From: Waddliaceae bacterium
GTDB taxonomy: Bacteria; Chlamydiota; Chlamydiia; Chlamydiales; GCA-2709385
Assembly: GCA_002709385.1 (NCBI GenBank)
Contig: PAQS01000004.1
Location: 1-64,000, forward strand
Reading direction: 5' to 3'
Length of the DNA stretch: 64,000 bases
Shown here piece by piece: positions 32,216 through 41,731 of the stretch (position 1 is its first letter; each line of letters begins with the position of its first letter). The position numbers were made by a program, and so were the translations under genes. The notes under the pieces were generated by a model, which saw only the letters and a program-made list of their open reading frames with translations, made no database searches and was not told the origin of the DNA.

Positions 32216-35092
32216 GTGAGACTTCAATTTATCACTTTGGAAGAGAGACTTGTTTTGGATGCGGCAGCTCTTGCTGTTTTGTCTGAAGGAATTGATGGGA
32301 CGCCTGACAATGCAGAGCCATCGGAAAATGTGCAAGGTTTGGATGAAATTCTAGCTGAATCGGCGGATTCCCCTGTTTCCAGTGAAATTGAAACGAATGT
32401 TTACTCTGTTTTTGCTCATACTCGATCTCAAAGTATTTTGGATTGGGATAAGGGTCTTGAGGGACTTGGTAGTGATTGGCATGTGAGTGCGGTCGATAGA
32501 GGAGATCTTTTTGCAGATTTGCCCACTTTAAATGAAGATGGTGATTTAACTTATCGTTTTCTTTCTGGAGCATCTGGAGATATTTTTGTTGAGCTTCGTA
32601 GTTCGGAAGGCTATAGCCGTGGAGTTACGATGAGTTTAGTTGATGCTCAGGGTGCATCTATTGAAGCTATAGATGAGACTGCTAGCGAGGATTTAGACCC
32701 TTTAATTGTATCTTCTGATGACATCAGCAATCATGAGGTTTTTCCAGAAGATGACTTTGAAGGAGTTGTTAAATTAATTCTACAAACCTTCAGCGGTGGT
32801 ACTTTCTTATGCTCAGGAACTCTTTTGAGTGATGGTCTCCATATTTTAACAGCAGCACATTGCGTAACTGATAGTAATGGAGATGTGGATATCAGTACGG
32901 TATCCATTCACTTTGAAACAGACAGTGGCAATCAAATTGTTACTGGGAATACATTTTTTGTGCATCCTTCCTGGGAAGGAAACCTAAGAGACGGCGGTGA
33001 CCTTGCTATTATTCGTATGGATAGTGTGGCACCAGCTGGAGTGTATGGTTACGATATCAATCGTGATAGCAATGAAATTGGTGAAGTAGCCCATAAAGTG
33101 GGTTATGGCCGAACTGGTACTGGAGATACTGGTGCAGGCAGTTCTATTGGCGTGAAGCATGAGGGTGACAATCGTTATGATTCTGATTCTGGCATCATTA
33201 ATCTAATCAGTGAGAATACATGGGCTGATAACCAGTTAGTGTTTGATTTTGATAATGGCACTGCTGAGAATGATGCTTTTGGCTTTTATTTTGGGGTAAA
33301 TGCTGATCAGGTTCAGGATTCATTTTATGATGATCTGGGTCTTGGTGATCTAGAAGTAGGAACGGCTCCTGGTGATTCTGGTAGCCCCAGCTTTATCAAC
33401 GCGGAAATTGCGGGCGTTGCCTCTTATGGGCTTACCTTTACTGATGAGAGTAGCCCAGATTTTGTGAGTGGCTTGAACTCCAGTTGGGGTGAATTTGGAG
33501 GAGATAGTCGAGTATCTGTTTTCGCTACTTGGATTGATAGTATTGTTACTCCACACAATACAGCGAGTCTTGATGGACAAATCTACGAAGATCTCAATGC
33601 TGATGGCATACAGAATATTGGTGATGTAGGTTTAGCTGGAGTAACTGTAGAGCTTTTCCGTAGCAATGGACTTTTTGTGGGTAGTGCTGTTAGCGATATT
33701 AATGGTAACTATTCCTTCGATGGACTCGTTGAAGCAGAGTATTACGTTCATGTAAGCGAAACAAGTAGCCTCAAGATTAGCCCATTTAACATTAATAATA
33801 ATCTTGATCCTAGTAGCGGAAATAGCAGTAACATTCTTGTGCTCGATGCTTCAACTACCACGGCTCCACTAGGTGCTGTTTATCAACTGGGGTCTATTGG
33901 AAACCGTGTATGGGAAGATCTCAATAACAATGGTTTGCAAGATTCTGGAGAGAATGGTATCGAAGGTATTACCTTGCACCTTCTTGATGCTGATAGTTCT
34001 GCTATATTGGAAACGACAACAAGTGATACGAATGGGCTTTATTCTTTCTCAGCAGAACCTGGCGAGTACCGAGTAGAGATTGTACTACCTTTAGAGTACA
34101 ATCTTAGTCCTATTGATCAAGGGGCAGATGACTCTATTGATAATGATTTTTCTGAATTTGACTTTCGTACAGACACCATTACTTTATCTTCTGGAGAAAT
34201 ACAAGATACTTGGGATGCAGGTCTTGCACCAACAACTCTCATAGAAGGTTTTGCTTTTCAAGACGCCAATGCGAATGGTGGTTTAGATCTTGGTGAGTCA
34301 GTTTTCTCGAATCTCAATGTTCGCCTTTTAGGCGCTAATCAATTATTAATAGCCGAAACACTTACTGATGCCTCTGGTAGCTACCATTTTTCTGTAGCTC
34401 CTGGAGATTATATTGTTGAGGTTATTGCTCCTGAACACGTTAGCCACTCTCCTCTTGGTCCAGATAACGACATCAACCCCAATACTGAGCGTTCCGACCT
34501 TATTGAAATCCTTGCTCATGGAGAAACTGTGCAGGTTGATATCGGGCTTGTTGTCCAAGCCGTTATTGGAGACCATGCTTGGTATGATTTGAATGGAAAT
34601 GGTCTTCGTGAAATTACAGAGCCTTTTATTGAAGGAGTTACGGTGATTTTACGCGATCCTGATACCATGTCTATTCTCGTCAATTCTGTAACAGGATTTG
34701 ATGGCTCTTATCAGTTTTTTGTAGATCCAGGTTCTTATATTGTTCAATTTCAAGCTCCTGCCGGATTGATTCTGAGTGATCCTTTCCAAGGGATCGACCG
34801 AGACCGTGATAGTAATCCTGATCCTAGTAGTGGCTTAAGTGAAGTGATTACTGTATTAGGAGGAGAGGTCCGTAATGACATTGATGCCGGAGTGAAAAAC
34901 CGTGGTGCAGCTAACCCTACACGTAATTTTATTCTCACCTTCAGCGAAGGATATGAGCCTCACGAAGTTCGTTCATTTCGTTTGCATGATTGGGCAAGTC
35001 ATAACAACAACGAATCATACCCTCTAGATCTAACAGAGGACGACTATGATTTACTTTTACGCCGACAGCTCCTACGAGATAACCTAGACTAA
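32216..35092 (+). CDS. Surface trypsin-like protease with LEPR-XLL-like N terminus and SdrD_B-type repeats
   Basis: The start is GTG at 32216, eight bases after GGGAG. Residues 3-16 (LQFITLEERLVLDA) match the LEPR-XLL pattern found at the start of large bacterial surface proteins. A chymotrypsin-fold protease follows with its triad in LTAAHC (H215), GGDLAII (D262) and APGDSGSP (S388). Four SdrD_B/Cna-B-like modules start near residues 450, 560, 676 and 788, each with D-N-DG/NG Ca-binding-like loops (EDLNADG, EDLNNNG, DANANG, YDLNGNG). No Sec signal or Gram-positive sorting motif is visible. I infer a secreted or surface-exposed protease with a stalk. Confidence 0.85.
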   Translation: MRLQFITLEERLVLDAAALAVLSEGIDGTPDNAEPSENVQGLDEILAESADSPVSSEIETNVYSVFAHTRSQSILDWDKGLEGLGSDWHVSAVDRGDLFADLPTLNEDGDLTYRFLSGASGDIFVELRSSEGYSRGVTMSLVDAQGASIEAIDETASEDLDPLIVSSDDISNHEVFPEDDFEGVVKLILQTFSGGTFLCSGTLLSDGLHILTAAHCVTDSNGDVDISTVSIHFETDSGNQIVTGNTFFVHPSWEGNLRDGGDLAIIRMDSVAPAGVYGYDINRDSNEIGEVAHKVGYGRTGTGDTGAGSSIGVKHEGDNRYDSDSGIINLISENTWADNQLVFDFDNGTAENDAFGFYFGVNADQVQDSFYDDLGLGDLEVGTAPGDSGSPSFINAEIAGVASYGLTFTDESSPDFVSGLNSSWGEFGGDSRVSVFATWIDSIVTPHNTASLDGQIYEDLNADGIQNIGDVGLAGVTVELFRSNGLFVGSAVSDINGNYSFDGLVEAEYYVHVSETSSLKISPFNINNNLDPSSGNSSNILVLDASTTTAPLGAVYQLGSIGNRVWEDLNNNGLQDSGENGIEGITLHLLDADSSAILETTTSDTNGLYSFSAEPGEYRVEIVLPLEYNLSPIDQGADDSIDNDFSEFDFRTDTITLSSGEIQDTWDAGLAPTTLIEGFAFQDANANGGLDLGESVFSNLNVRLLGANQLLIAETLTDASGSYHFSVAPGDYIVEVIAPEHVSHSPLGPDNDINPNTERSDLIEILAHGETVQVDIGLVVQAVIGDHAWYDLNGNGLREITEPFIEGVTVILRDPDTMSILVNSVTGFDGSYQFFVDPGSYIVQFQAPAGLILSDPFQGIDRDRDSNPDPSSGLSEVITVLGGEVRNDIDAGVKNRGAANPTRNFILTFSEGYEPHEVRSFRLHDWASHNNNESYPLDLTEDDYDLLLRRQLLRDNLD

Positions 35093-37081
35093 CTATTCAA
35101 AATCAAACTCATCATCTGATTCTGAATCCAATTCAGGATCAGATTCAAAAGTGTTGATGCATTTCACGTACTCGCTTTTTACCCAATTCTTTTTTCGAAA
35201 GTCGTGCAATTTATCGTTTTCTGTTAAGACTTTAGCTGGATCAATCACTTTGATGATAAATTTTCTAAATTTTTTAGTAACCCTAAGATTATCCATAGAA
35301 AGAACATAAAACAACCCTAATCTATCACATTTTCTCTCAAATTCACTGAGACTATTTCTTAAGAGATTCCATTCACTTTTATTTAAATCTTTATCTATAA
35401 ATTTTCTTAATGACTGCGCCCGTTCTTTCATTGGCATCAAACACTTGTACTCATCCATCATTTGAGGATTTTCTATCCAAGGAAGAGATGTCGATTCTCT
35501 AATAGTACTCTCTAAACACAAAGAATTGATCGTACTAGGAGCTTTCTTGCAACCTAAAACCACTCTTTGTCCCTCAGTAAATTGACACCACGATTCGTAA
35601 GATTTCTGCGACAAACAAGCTACTTTACCAAAAAAATTATTCCTAGAAGTATACACAGGAAAAACCCATTGGGATATCGTGCTATCATATTTCACATCTT
35701 CCCTAACAAGAGCCGCTGTATTCATAAAATCATGTACTTGTACTGAATTCAGCGTTTGCCACTTCATAGAACCCTCTTCTCCTTGAGCAATTCTCTTACG
35801 AAAACAATCAAAAATACGATCTTCTACGTAGTCTTCAGTTTTTTTGAGTTTTAAGTAGGATCTAAAATGAGCAAATGTTGCTTTCCACTTTAAATCATTT
35901 GTCACAATTTGATTGATTGACGAAGATAAGAACTCAATAGAATTTAACTCCCTTGATCCATACAGACCATCGTCTAGTTCGCCAATATCTACAATAGACT
36001 CTAAATCAATCAACTTAATAAGAGGCCCTGCTTCTTTATCCACAACTACACAGTTATCATCGTGTGCATCTGTATGAACAAGGCCATAATCAGACAAGGA
36101 TGCTATGGTATCAATGAAAGCCGAACATAACTGGACAAGCTTACGAAATTTTGTTCCAGGAAAGGTTAGTGAATTTAAAATATTTTCCTCTTTATTACTT
36201 AAAAGATCACTATTAATCTCCATAATCATAGAACAACTTTCTCTAGCACCTTGAATCCTAAAAGTAGGGCAAAAATCATAAAGTTGTACAGTGATGAAAT
36301 CAGCGAGGTTTTGAACTCTTGAAAGCTCATGTGTGGCATAAATCGTTTTTTCCGCTCCATAAATTCCTAAAGTGGGGCTCCACACCTTCCATACTGGGGC
36401 GAAGGATCCTTGCCCCAATTTCACTTTAGTCGAAGGCTCAACCCATATATCACCTTTCGGTGTCACTCTAAATGAGCATGGAGCAGATAAGCAAGGAAAA
36501 GACTTCTGCAAAAAACTTGGACGAGATGACATACTTTTATTCACATAAACACTCTCGTTGTTCATATAAGCACAAGCCAGCAAACCTAAGTACGATTTGC
36601 TTATGTCATGACCAAAAAATGCAAGCTCTTGATGTTTTATCTCCCAATCATTTGGCCAATGTAACTCTTTATGAGATATGCTTTTTGAACGAGGAGTATT
36701 TCCACAATACAAACTACTTAAAGTCCCTTCGTAACCATTCTCTAACAAAAGCGCTACATCATTTTCTGTAAAAATCAAAGTATGTGGTAAATGCCATTTT
36801 GCTAAAATCGGATCTAAGAAACTTCTTTCTGAAGGATCTTTGGATACAAGAATAATCCCACCTTCTTCTTTAGCTAGAGAAGCTAATCGAGAAAAAAACT
36901 CTTTGCAAAACCCTGTTATCGCACCTAAATCATTAAGAGAAATACTTCCGTCTTCATACAAAGAATAGAGAATTTGATCGGAATTTCCTCCAAAACCATC
37001 AATATTTAAGTATTGTTTGCAATTAAAACAATCTATATTTGAAGTAAAATCACTAGATGGAAACATAAAAAAACCATGCAT
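35093..37081 (-). CDS. Eukaryotic-type protein kinase-like protein
   Basis: The 662-residue protein has, after about 215 residues of unrecognised N terminus, a kinase-like domain: glycine loop KLGQGSFAPVW (about 220-230), AEK as the likely VAIK lysine, a catalytic loop HTDAHDDN (about 333-340, matching HxDxxxxN) and IDLES in the DFG position. Substitution of DFG by DLE and the shifted HxD may indicate weak activity. The C terminus is acidic (DSESDDEFD). Its stop codon directly abuts the stop of the protease gene (35092/35093) with no gap. No ribosome site is visible at 37081. Possible type III effector kinase. Confidence 0.65.
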   Translation of the reverse strand: MHGFFMFPSSDFTSNIDCFNCKQYLNIDGFGGNSDQILYSLYEDGSISLNDLGAITGFCKEFFSRLASLAKEEGGIILVSKDPSERSFLDPILAKWHLPHTLIFTENDVALLLENGYEGTLSSLYCGNTPRSKSISHKELHWPNDWEIKHQELAFFGHDISKSYLGLLACAYMNNESVYVNKSMSSRPSFLQKSFPCLSAPCSFRVTPKGDIWVEPSTKVKLGQGSFAPVWKVWSPTLGIYGAEKTIYATHELSRVQNLADFITVQLYDFCPTFRIQGARESCSMIMEINSDLLSNKEENILNSLTFPGTKFRKLVQLCSAFIDTIASLSDYGLVHTDAHDDNCVVVDKEAGPLIKLIDLESIVDIGELDDGLYGSRELNSIEFLSSSINQIVTNDLKWKATFAHFRSYLKLKKTEDYVEDRIFDCFRKRIAQGEEGSMKWQTLNSVQVHDFMNTAALVREDVKYDSTISQWVFPVYTSRNNFFGKVACLSQKSYESWCQFTEGQRVVLGCKKAPSTINSLCLESTIRESTSLPWIENPQMMDEYKCLMPMKERAQSLRKFIDKDLNKSEWNLLRNSLSEFERKCDRLGLFYVLSMDNLRVTKKFRKFIIKVIDPAKVLTENDKLHDFRKKNWVKSEYVKCINTFESDPELDSESDDEFDFE

Positions 37082-37186
37082 TAATTAAATTAATCAATAC
37101 ACAAAAAAATAAAACATAATCAAAAATTTAAAAAAAAGAAAAAATAAAGATTTCTATAAAGTAGTCTTTCCTCCTCCCGAGTAAAA

Positions 37187-37489
37187 CTAGCCTTTATAAA
37201 ATCTCACGATGATTGAATCATCTGTAAAATGTGGGTCATCTGTAAGAAAATTGATACGATTACGGCGCAGGTCTTTTGTCACCATATCCTCTGATCCAAT
37301 CTTACGAATAATGGCATGAGGGCATAGATTCTCAATAAGAAGCTCGGCTTCTTCTGCTCTATCTATGTTCTCTTCATACAAAATACTGATCATTTCATCG
37401 ATACTGACTTGGTCATTTTGTTTCTTCTCTACATAAATAACCATAGCAGGCACTTCATGGTGATCTACATCAATTGTAAAAGCAGCCAT
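37187..37489 (-). CDS. Small protein, possible I78-type peptidase inhibitor
   Basis: The 100-residue protein ends with CPHAIIRKIGSEDMVTKDLRRNRINFLTDD, similar in spacing to the I78 inhibitor core (ig----vT-D-R--Rlnv--D), though the usual closing Cys-Gly is absent. The first half is acidic and helical. AGGAG precedes the ATG by seven bases. It could inhibit a subtilisin- or chymotrypsin-type protease, and the trypsin-like protease is encoded 2 kb away. Family assignment rests on a short match only. Confidence 0.5.
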   Translation of the reverse strand: MAAFTIDVDHHEVPAMVIYVEKKQNDQVSIDEMISILYEENIDRAEEAELLIENLCPHAIIRKIGSEDMVTKDLRRNRINFLTDDPHFTDDSIIVRFYKG

Positions 37490-37540
37490 TTTATCTCCTA
37501 AAAAAATACATGTTTAGTAAAACTAACAAAGATTAAAAAT

Positions 37541-38005
37541 CTATGCGTTTACTAGTATAGATTTTTCTTCTTCTTGGAGACAAGTAGTTAATAATTCTTG
37601 AAATGATTCTAAAGACAAATCGCAAGATTTTACAGTTTCTGCAGATTTACAAATATTTTGTAATCTATTTTCATCTTGAGGTTTTTTTTGCTTTTTTAGA
37701 GAAAGAGCCAATTTGGCAAGTTCTTCTGAAAGACCAAAACCTAAAAGAAGAGCTGCGATAAAGCCTTCATCTTCACGGCTAAACCATTCATCTTCTCCCT
37801 CTGACATGAAATATCCAAGATCTACATGCTGAAACAGTGCTGCTAGTACACATAAATCATCTAGGCCTTGTTTTTTAGCCATAGAAGCGCAAACAAGAGA
37901 GTATTCCAGTGCATTGAGTTGAGTGTTAGGTAAAGAAAGCTCAGCAAGACGCTGTAGATAATGAGTGACCGCACTATAACGGTCACTCGTAACATAAAGG
38001 TCCAT
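37541..38005 (-). CDS. Degenerate HD-domain-like protein
   Basis: The 154-residue helical protein contains LEYSLVCASMAKKQGLDDLCVLAALFQHVDLGYF, which resembles the HD-domain phosphohydrolase pattern (H-x-A-x-x-A, then AALLHDIG), but the first His is lost and HD has become QHVD, so metal binding is unlikely. I infer an inactive relative that may have a regulatory role. The gene is separate from its neighbours by small gaps on the same strand as the kinase and PP2C. Confidence 0.5.
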   Translation of the reverse strand: MDLYVTSDRYSAVTHYLQRLAELSLPNTQLNALEYSLVCASMAKKQGLDDLCVLAALFQHVDLGYFMSEGEDEWFSREDEGFIAALLLGFGLSEELAKLALSLKKQKKPQDENRLQNICKSAETVKSCDLSLESFQELLTTCLQEEEKSILVNA

Positions 38006-38099
38006 TCAAAAAACTCAAGTTCTGATTTAATTCACCACAACTATAGTCCGAACAGACCTTAGATTAAAGAAAAATTCTTATACAATTCCCAATGCTTAT

Positions 38100-38480
38100 C
38101 TAAAAGACCTGGCATAAGATATAAGAACCAATCAAAATCGATAGTGCACCGAATACTTGATACACCTTATTAGGCATTTCCAACATAGGTGAAAATAGCT
38201 GTATAAACCTCTGTGGGAAAGCAATCAAACCAATTCCTTTAATCAACGATACCCACCCTAAGAAGGTAATAACCACGGGCCACGCCATTACCCAAACATT
38301 GTGCATACTTACAATAAACGCACCCAAGAAAAACGCGACTACTCCGGATAAAAGTAAGTACTGATCATCTTTCATGATACTTTTTTGTAGGCGGGAAAAG
38401 CGACTAGGGCTCGCAAGCATAGCTACACCAGCTACAAGTAAATATAACCCCATTACTTGAGCAAAAACATAAGACATCAT
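38100..38480 (-). CDS. Small four-helix membrane protein
   Basis: The 126-residue product has four hydrophobic segments (about 5-24, 42-61, 65-88, 107-125) with short polar loops containing Pro and Arg (SPSRFSRLQ, FPQRFIQL), an internal duplicate-like pattern of SPSRF and FPQRF. No catalytic motif. It resembles small DUF-type inner-membrane proteins; function unknown. AGGAGG-like sequence (GAGGAGG) lies before the start. Confidence 0.6.
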   Translation of the reverse strand: MMSYVFAQVMGLYLLVAGVAMLASPSRFSRLQKSIMKDDQYLLLSGVVAFFLGAFIVSMHNVWVMAWPVVITFLGWVSLIKGIGLIAFPQRFIQLFSPMLEMPNKVYQVFGALSILIGSYILCQVF

Positions 38481-38606
38481 GGCCTCCTCCTCTCAAAACA
38501 AGCAAAAGTACTTGTTTTTGATTCAATAACCCCACGACATCATTATAACATATTTTTTACTAAAAATAATGGGAATAATATCTTTCTATACTTCTAAATA
38601 AAGTCT

Positions 38607-39971
38607 TTAAAAATCCACAACCATTACTGTGATATTATCTGTTGATCCTGATTCATAAGCCCCTTTAAGTAAAAGCTCAGCACAATGATCTGCACATAGG
38701 TTCTTTTTCTTTGCTAGCGAGAGAAATTTGCCTGCTTCTTTCGTGGAAACCGTATCCCATAAGCCATCACATGCCAAAATAAGGCGAGCTCCTTTAGGAA
38801 TCTGATTCATGGAATATTTGGTGATTTTTGGGTTAGCTACCACACCTTTTACCCCTCTATCACCTATAGCACGAGCCACAGCTAATATTCCGTTTACACG
38901 GTGCCCGCCAAAGGCTTCCCAAACACAGCCACCTTCTTTTTCGATTTTGTTCTTATAACGCTTAATTTGGGGTTTTTGATCTTCACTAAGTTGAATCACA
39001 GAGGAATCTGTTTTATGTAGTACAGCGCGAGAGTCACCTACATTTGCTACCCACAGAGCATCATTGATAATCACCGTGATCAGTGCTGTACTACCATCTG
39101 TTCGATAGTTCTCTTCTTCCAAAAAGTTTTGATCAAGATCTTGGGTAGTGCTTTTTAGAGCATCCCATATTCCCTGATCTGTAATTTCTTCTGGATTATG
39201 TTTAATCAGGTTATCTTTTAGAACTTCCTGAATGTTTTCTGAAATATATCGAGCTGCATTTTCACCTCCGTGGCCATCAAAAACTCCCATAACAGAGACT
39301 TTTTGTCCGTGTAAATCAATAACAAAATTTGCTTCACGGTCTTCCATTACATGGCGACGACCTCGACATGAAGCTGAAGCCATTTTGTAAGGCATCCCTT
39401 CGATGATTCGTTTATGAAAGGCAGGTGGATTAATCGAGTTTTTGGAAGAAAAAATCTTTGTCCAACTTACAGGATTAGAAGATTGATTGCTTTGTTGAAT
39501 GATCGCAGCTTCAAAATTCCCTTTTATACGTTCTTGAAAAGTTTTTTCTTTAGGCTCTCTTTCTTTTACTTCTTCTAGAAGGGCTACTTGTTTTTCTAAA
39601 TAGTCAAAAACCTTCTTATGCTCAGCATTTTTATCCCACACCCCATCTTGTAAGAGAGAAATAATTTTATTTAAAGTACTGCAACTTTGACTCTTTTTTT
39701 TGAAGTCTTCATCACTTTTTTTGAGAAAATGGACAACTTTACCTAGTTGTGTCTTTTCACTATTGGCATTTTTAGTAAAAAGTAGCTGTGCACAAAAAAT
39801 GAGATCATCCAGAGAAGTATCATATTTTGTTTTGCCTAGAGAGTAATGAAATTTTCTCCCATCCCAAATTGTCGCTACATCATTGAATCCGCCTTCTTCA
39901 AGAATCTCGTTCAATTGATTGATTGTTTTTACCTTATTGGCAAGTTGTAAAGCATCTAGTGTTGTTGTCAT
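38607..39971 (-). CDS. PP2C-type serine/threonine phosphatase with N-terminal extension
   Basis: The C-terminal about 250 residues form a metal-dependent PP2C domain with all key acids: MEDREANF, VFDGHGGENAA, DGSTALI, NVGDSRAVL, ACDGLWDTVS and STDNITVMV. It removes phosphate from Ser/Thr. The first about 195 residues are helical and charged (KNANSEKTQLGKVVHFLKK) and match no family I know; they could be a targeting domain. Close resemblance of the core to eukaryotic PP2Cs makes it a candidate for acting in the host or opposing the kinase-like proteins nearby. Confidence 0.85.
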   Translation of the reverse strand: MTTTLDALQLANKVKTINQLNEILEEGGFNDVATIWDGRKFHYSLGKTKYDTSLDDLIFCAQLLFTKNANSEKTQLGKVVHFLKKSDEDFKKKSQSCSTLNKIISLLQDGVWDKNAEHKKVFDYLEKQVALLEEVKEREPKEKTFQERIKGNFEAAIIQQSNQSSNPVSWTKIFSSKNSINPPAFHKRIIEGMPYKMASASCRGRRHVMEDREANFVIDLHGQKVSVMGVFDGHGGENAARYISENIQEVLKDNLIKHNPEEITDQGIWDALKSTTQDLDQNFLEEENYRTDGSTALITVIINDALWVANVGDSRAVLHKTDSSVIQLSEDQKPQIKRYKNKIEKEGGCVWEAFGGHRVNGILAVARAIGDRGVKGVVANPKITKYSMNQIPKGARLILACDGLWDTVSTKEAGKFLSLAKKKNLCADHCAELLLKGAYESGSTDNITVMVVDF

Positions 39972-40098
39972 CTCATATCCTTATCATTTGAAACAGCCTA
40001 AAATAAGAAAGGGTTTGTATAGCAATAAGTTCTAGAACTCTCAAGTTTTAAAACTTGGGAGCTAGCCATTGGAGCTATAAATCGCTTATACTATTCTT

Positions 40099-41160
40099 AT
40101 GAATCAGCAGAGAAAAATTATTCATATCGATATGGACGCCTTTTTTGCTTCAGTGGAAATTCGGGACCGTCCAGAACTGGCAAAGTACCCTGTTGTCATC
40201 GGAGGCTCTCCTGAAGGACGAGGGGTCATTGCTGCTGCCAATTACGTGGCACGTCGCTATGGGATTCACTCTGCTATGCCTTCATATCGGGCGCAAAAAC
40301 TTTGTCCTGACCTCATCTTTCTACCTTCAAATTTTGATAAATACAGGCTAGAAAGTCAGGCTATCCATGAAATTTTTCACCGTTATACAGATCTTATTGA
40401 ACCGTTGTCGTTAGACGAGGCTTATTTAGATGTCAGTGGAAAAAACCATTGTTCTGGCAGTGCAACTCTAATGGCTAGAGAAATCAGAGAAAGTATTTAC
40501 AGAGAAAGGGGTTTATGTGCCTCTGCTGGAATTGCTCCAAATAAGTTCTTAGCAAAAGTTGCTTCTGATTGGAATAAACCTAATGGTCAGTTTGTAATTA
40601 GCCCTAACGAAGTCTCTGAATTCGTACGTTCTTTACCTGTAAAAAAGATTTCAGGAATCGGAAAACGCAGCGCAGAAAAATTAGAAACTTTGGGGGTTTA
40701 CACTTGTGAAGAGCTGCAAACTTTATCTCTCTTAGAGCTACAACATCATTTCGGTGTGAGAGCTTATCGTCTTTATGAAATGGCTCGTGGTATCGACCCT
40801 CGCCCTGTTCAAGTTAGCCGGCAAAGAAAAAGCGTGAGTACAGAACACACTTTTTCTAGTGACTTACTCACCTTAGAAGACGCGAAACCAGCTATCAGAG
40901 ATATTTTTGAAAAACTTCTACAACGATTTGAAAAAATTCATAAACATTACAACATAAGAAATCTTTTCATAAAAATTCGTTTTAATGACTTCACAATTAG
41001 TACTGTAGAGTCACATCTAAAAACAGAAGCTAACTTAGAAAATTTTATAGAGCTTCTTGAAGTGGGTTTTACGCGAAAAGATTTACCTGTGCGTTTAATA
41101 GGTTTAGGCTTCCGTCTAAACCCAATTAATGAAGTACAACTCACTCTCTGGCCTATGTAA
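40099..41160 (+). CDS. dinB: DNA polymerase IV
   Basis: A Y-family translesion polymerase of 353 residues. Motifs: HIDMDAFFASVE (catalytic Asp), the Y-family loop VVIGG-GRGVIAAANYVARRYGI, SLDEAYLDVS (second Asp/Glu pair), GIAPNKFLAKVASDWNKPNG, and an HhH motif around KISGIGKRSAEKLE. The C-terminal little-finger region is present. A TATACT -10-like sequence lies about 16 bases upstream; I see no LexA operator. The start ATG lacks a strong ribosome site. Confidence 0.93.
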   Translation: MNQQRKIIHIDMDAFFASVEIRDRPELAKYPVVIGGSPEGRGVIAAANYVARRYGIHSAMPSYRAQKLCPDLIFLPSNFDKYRLESQAIHEIFHRYTDLIEPLSLDEAYLDVSGKNHCSGSATLMAREIRESIYRERGLCASAGIAPNKFLAKVASDWNKPNGQFVISPNEVSEFVRSLPVKKISGIGKRSAEKLETLGVYTCEELQTLSLLELQHHFGVRAYRLYEMARGIDPRPVQVSRQRKSVSTEHTFSSDLLTLEDAKPAIRDIFEKLLQRFEKIHKHYNIRNLFIKIRFNDFTISTVESHLKTEANLENFIELLEVGFTRKDLPVRLIGLGFRLNPINEVQLTLWPM

Positions 41161-41194
41161 AATCTTAAATCTCAGTGAACTTGATTGCAGAAAT

Positions 41195-41272
41195 TGTAGT
41201 GTGTAAAAAACACCACGGAGACACAGAACGTTGAGAAGATACAAGCTCTCTGCGCACTCTGTGACTCTATAG
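41195..41272. repeat. Divergent ACCAC-type hairpin element
   Basis: It shares the lead-in TTGTAGTGTGT-AAAAACACCAC with the 128-bp elements, and its arms (ACCACGGAGACACAGA and TCTGTGACTCTATAGG) pair imperfectly. It lies between two convergent genes, dinB and the RpiB-like gene, 4 bases from the latter stop. Confidence 0.75.
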
Positions 41273-41275
41273 GCT

Positions 41276-41731
41276 TTATTGAGAATCAGGCTCTTTATCT
41301 AAATACTGGACTCTTTTCACTTGTGTTTGATTCCATGGATCTAAATCAAAATCTGTTGAAAACCAAGCGTCTAAAATTTCCTCCATAATAGCAAATGATA
41401 TTAAACGCAAACTAAGAGCTAGAACATTTGCATGGTTCCATTTTCTTGCTCCTTTTGCTGTTTCTGCATCTACACATAAAGCTGCTCGGATTCCTTTTGT
41501 TTTATTGGCTACAATGGATGCGCCTGTACCTGTCCAACATAAAACAATCCCTTCATCACAAGCTCCCCTGCTTATTTGCTCTGATGCTTGCATTGTAACA
41601 AGGGGCCAATCTTGATTTTCTTCATTTTCTTTTGGTCCGAAATACTCCCATTCATGACCTCTTTTCTTTAATTCGCTGAATAATGTCTCTACTAAAGGAG
41701 TCCACATATCAGAGCTCACTGCAATTTTCAT
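41276..41731 (-). CDS. RpiB/LacA-B-family sugar-phosphate isomerase
   Basis: The 151-residue protein belongs to the RpiB/LacAB family (ribose-5-phosphate isomerase B and relatives) with the P-loop-like GIVLCWTGTGASIVANK, in which Cys is the expected catalytic base, and KGIRAALCVDAETAKGARKWNHANVLALSLR. The Trp in CWTGTG where Gly is normal is unusual and could alter substrate choice. Its ATG overlaps the gshAB stop in ATGA (41728-41731), so translation is coupled. Substrate unassigned. Confidence 0.8.
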   Translation of the reverse strand: MKIAVSSDMWTPLVETLFSELKKRGHEWEYFGPKENEENQDWPLVTMQASEQISRGACDEGIVLCWTGTGASIVANKTKGIRAALCVDAETAKGARKWNHANVLALSLRLISFAIMEEILDAWFSTDFDLDPWNQTQVKRVQYLDKEPDSQ

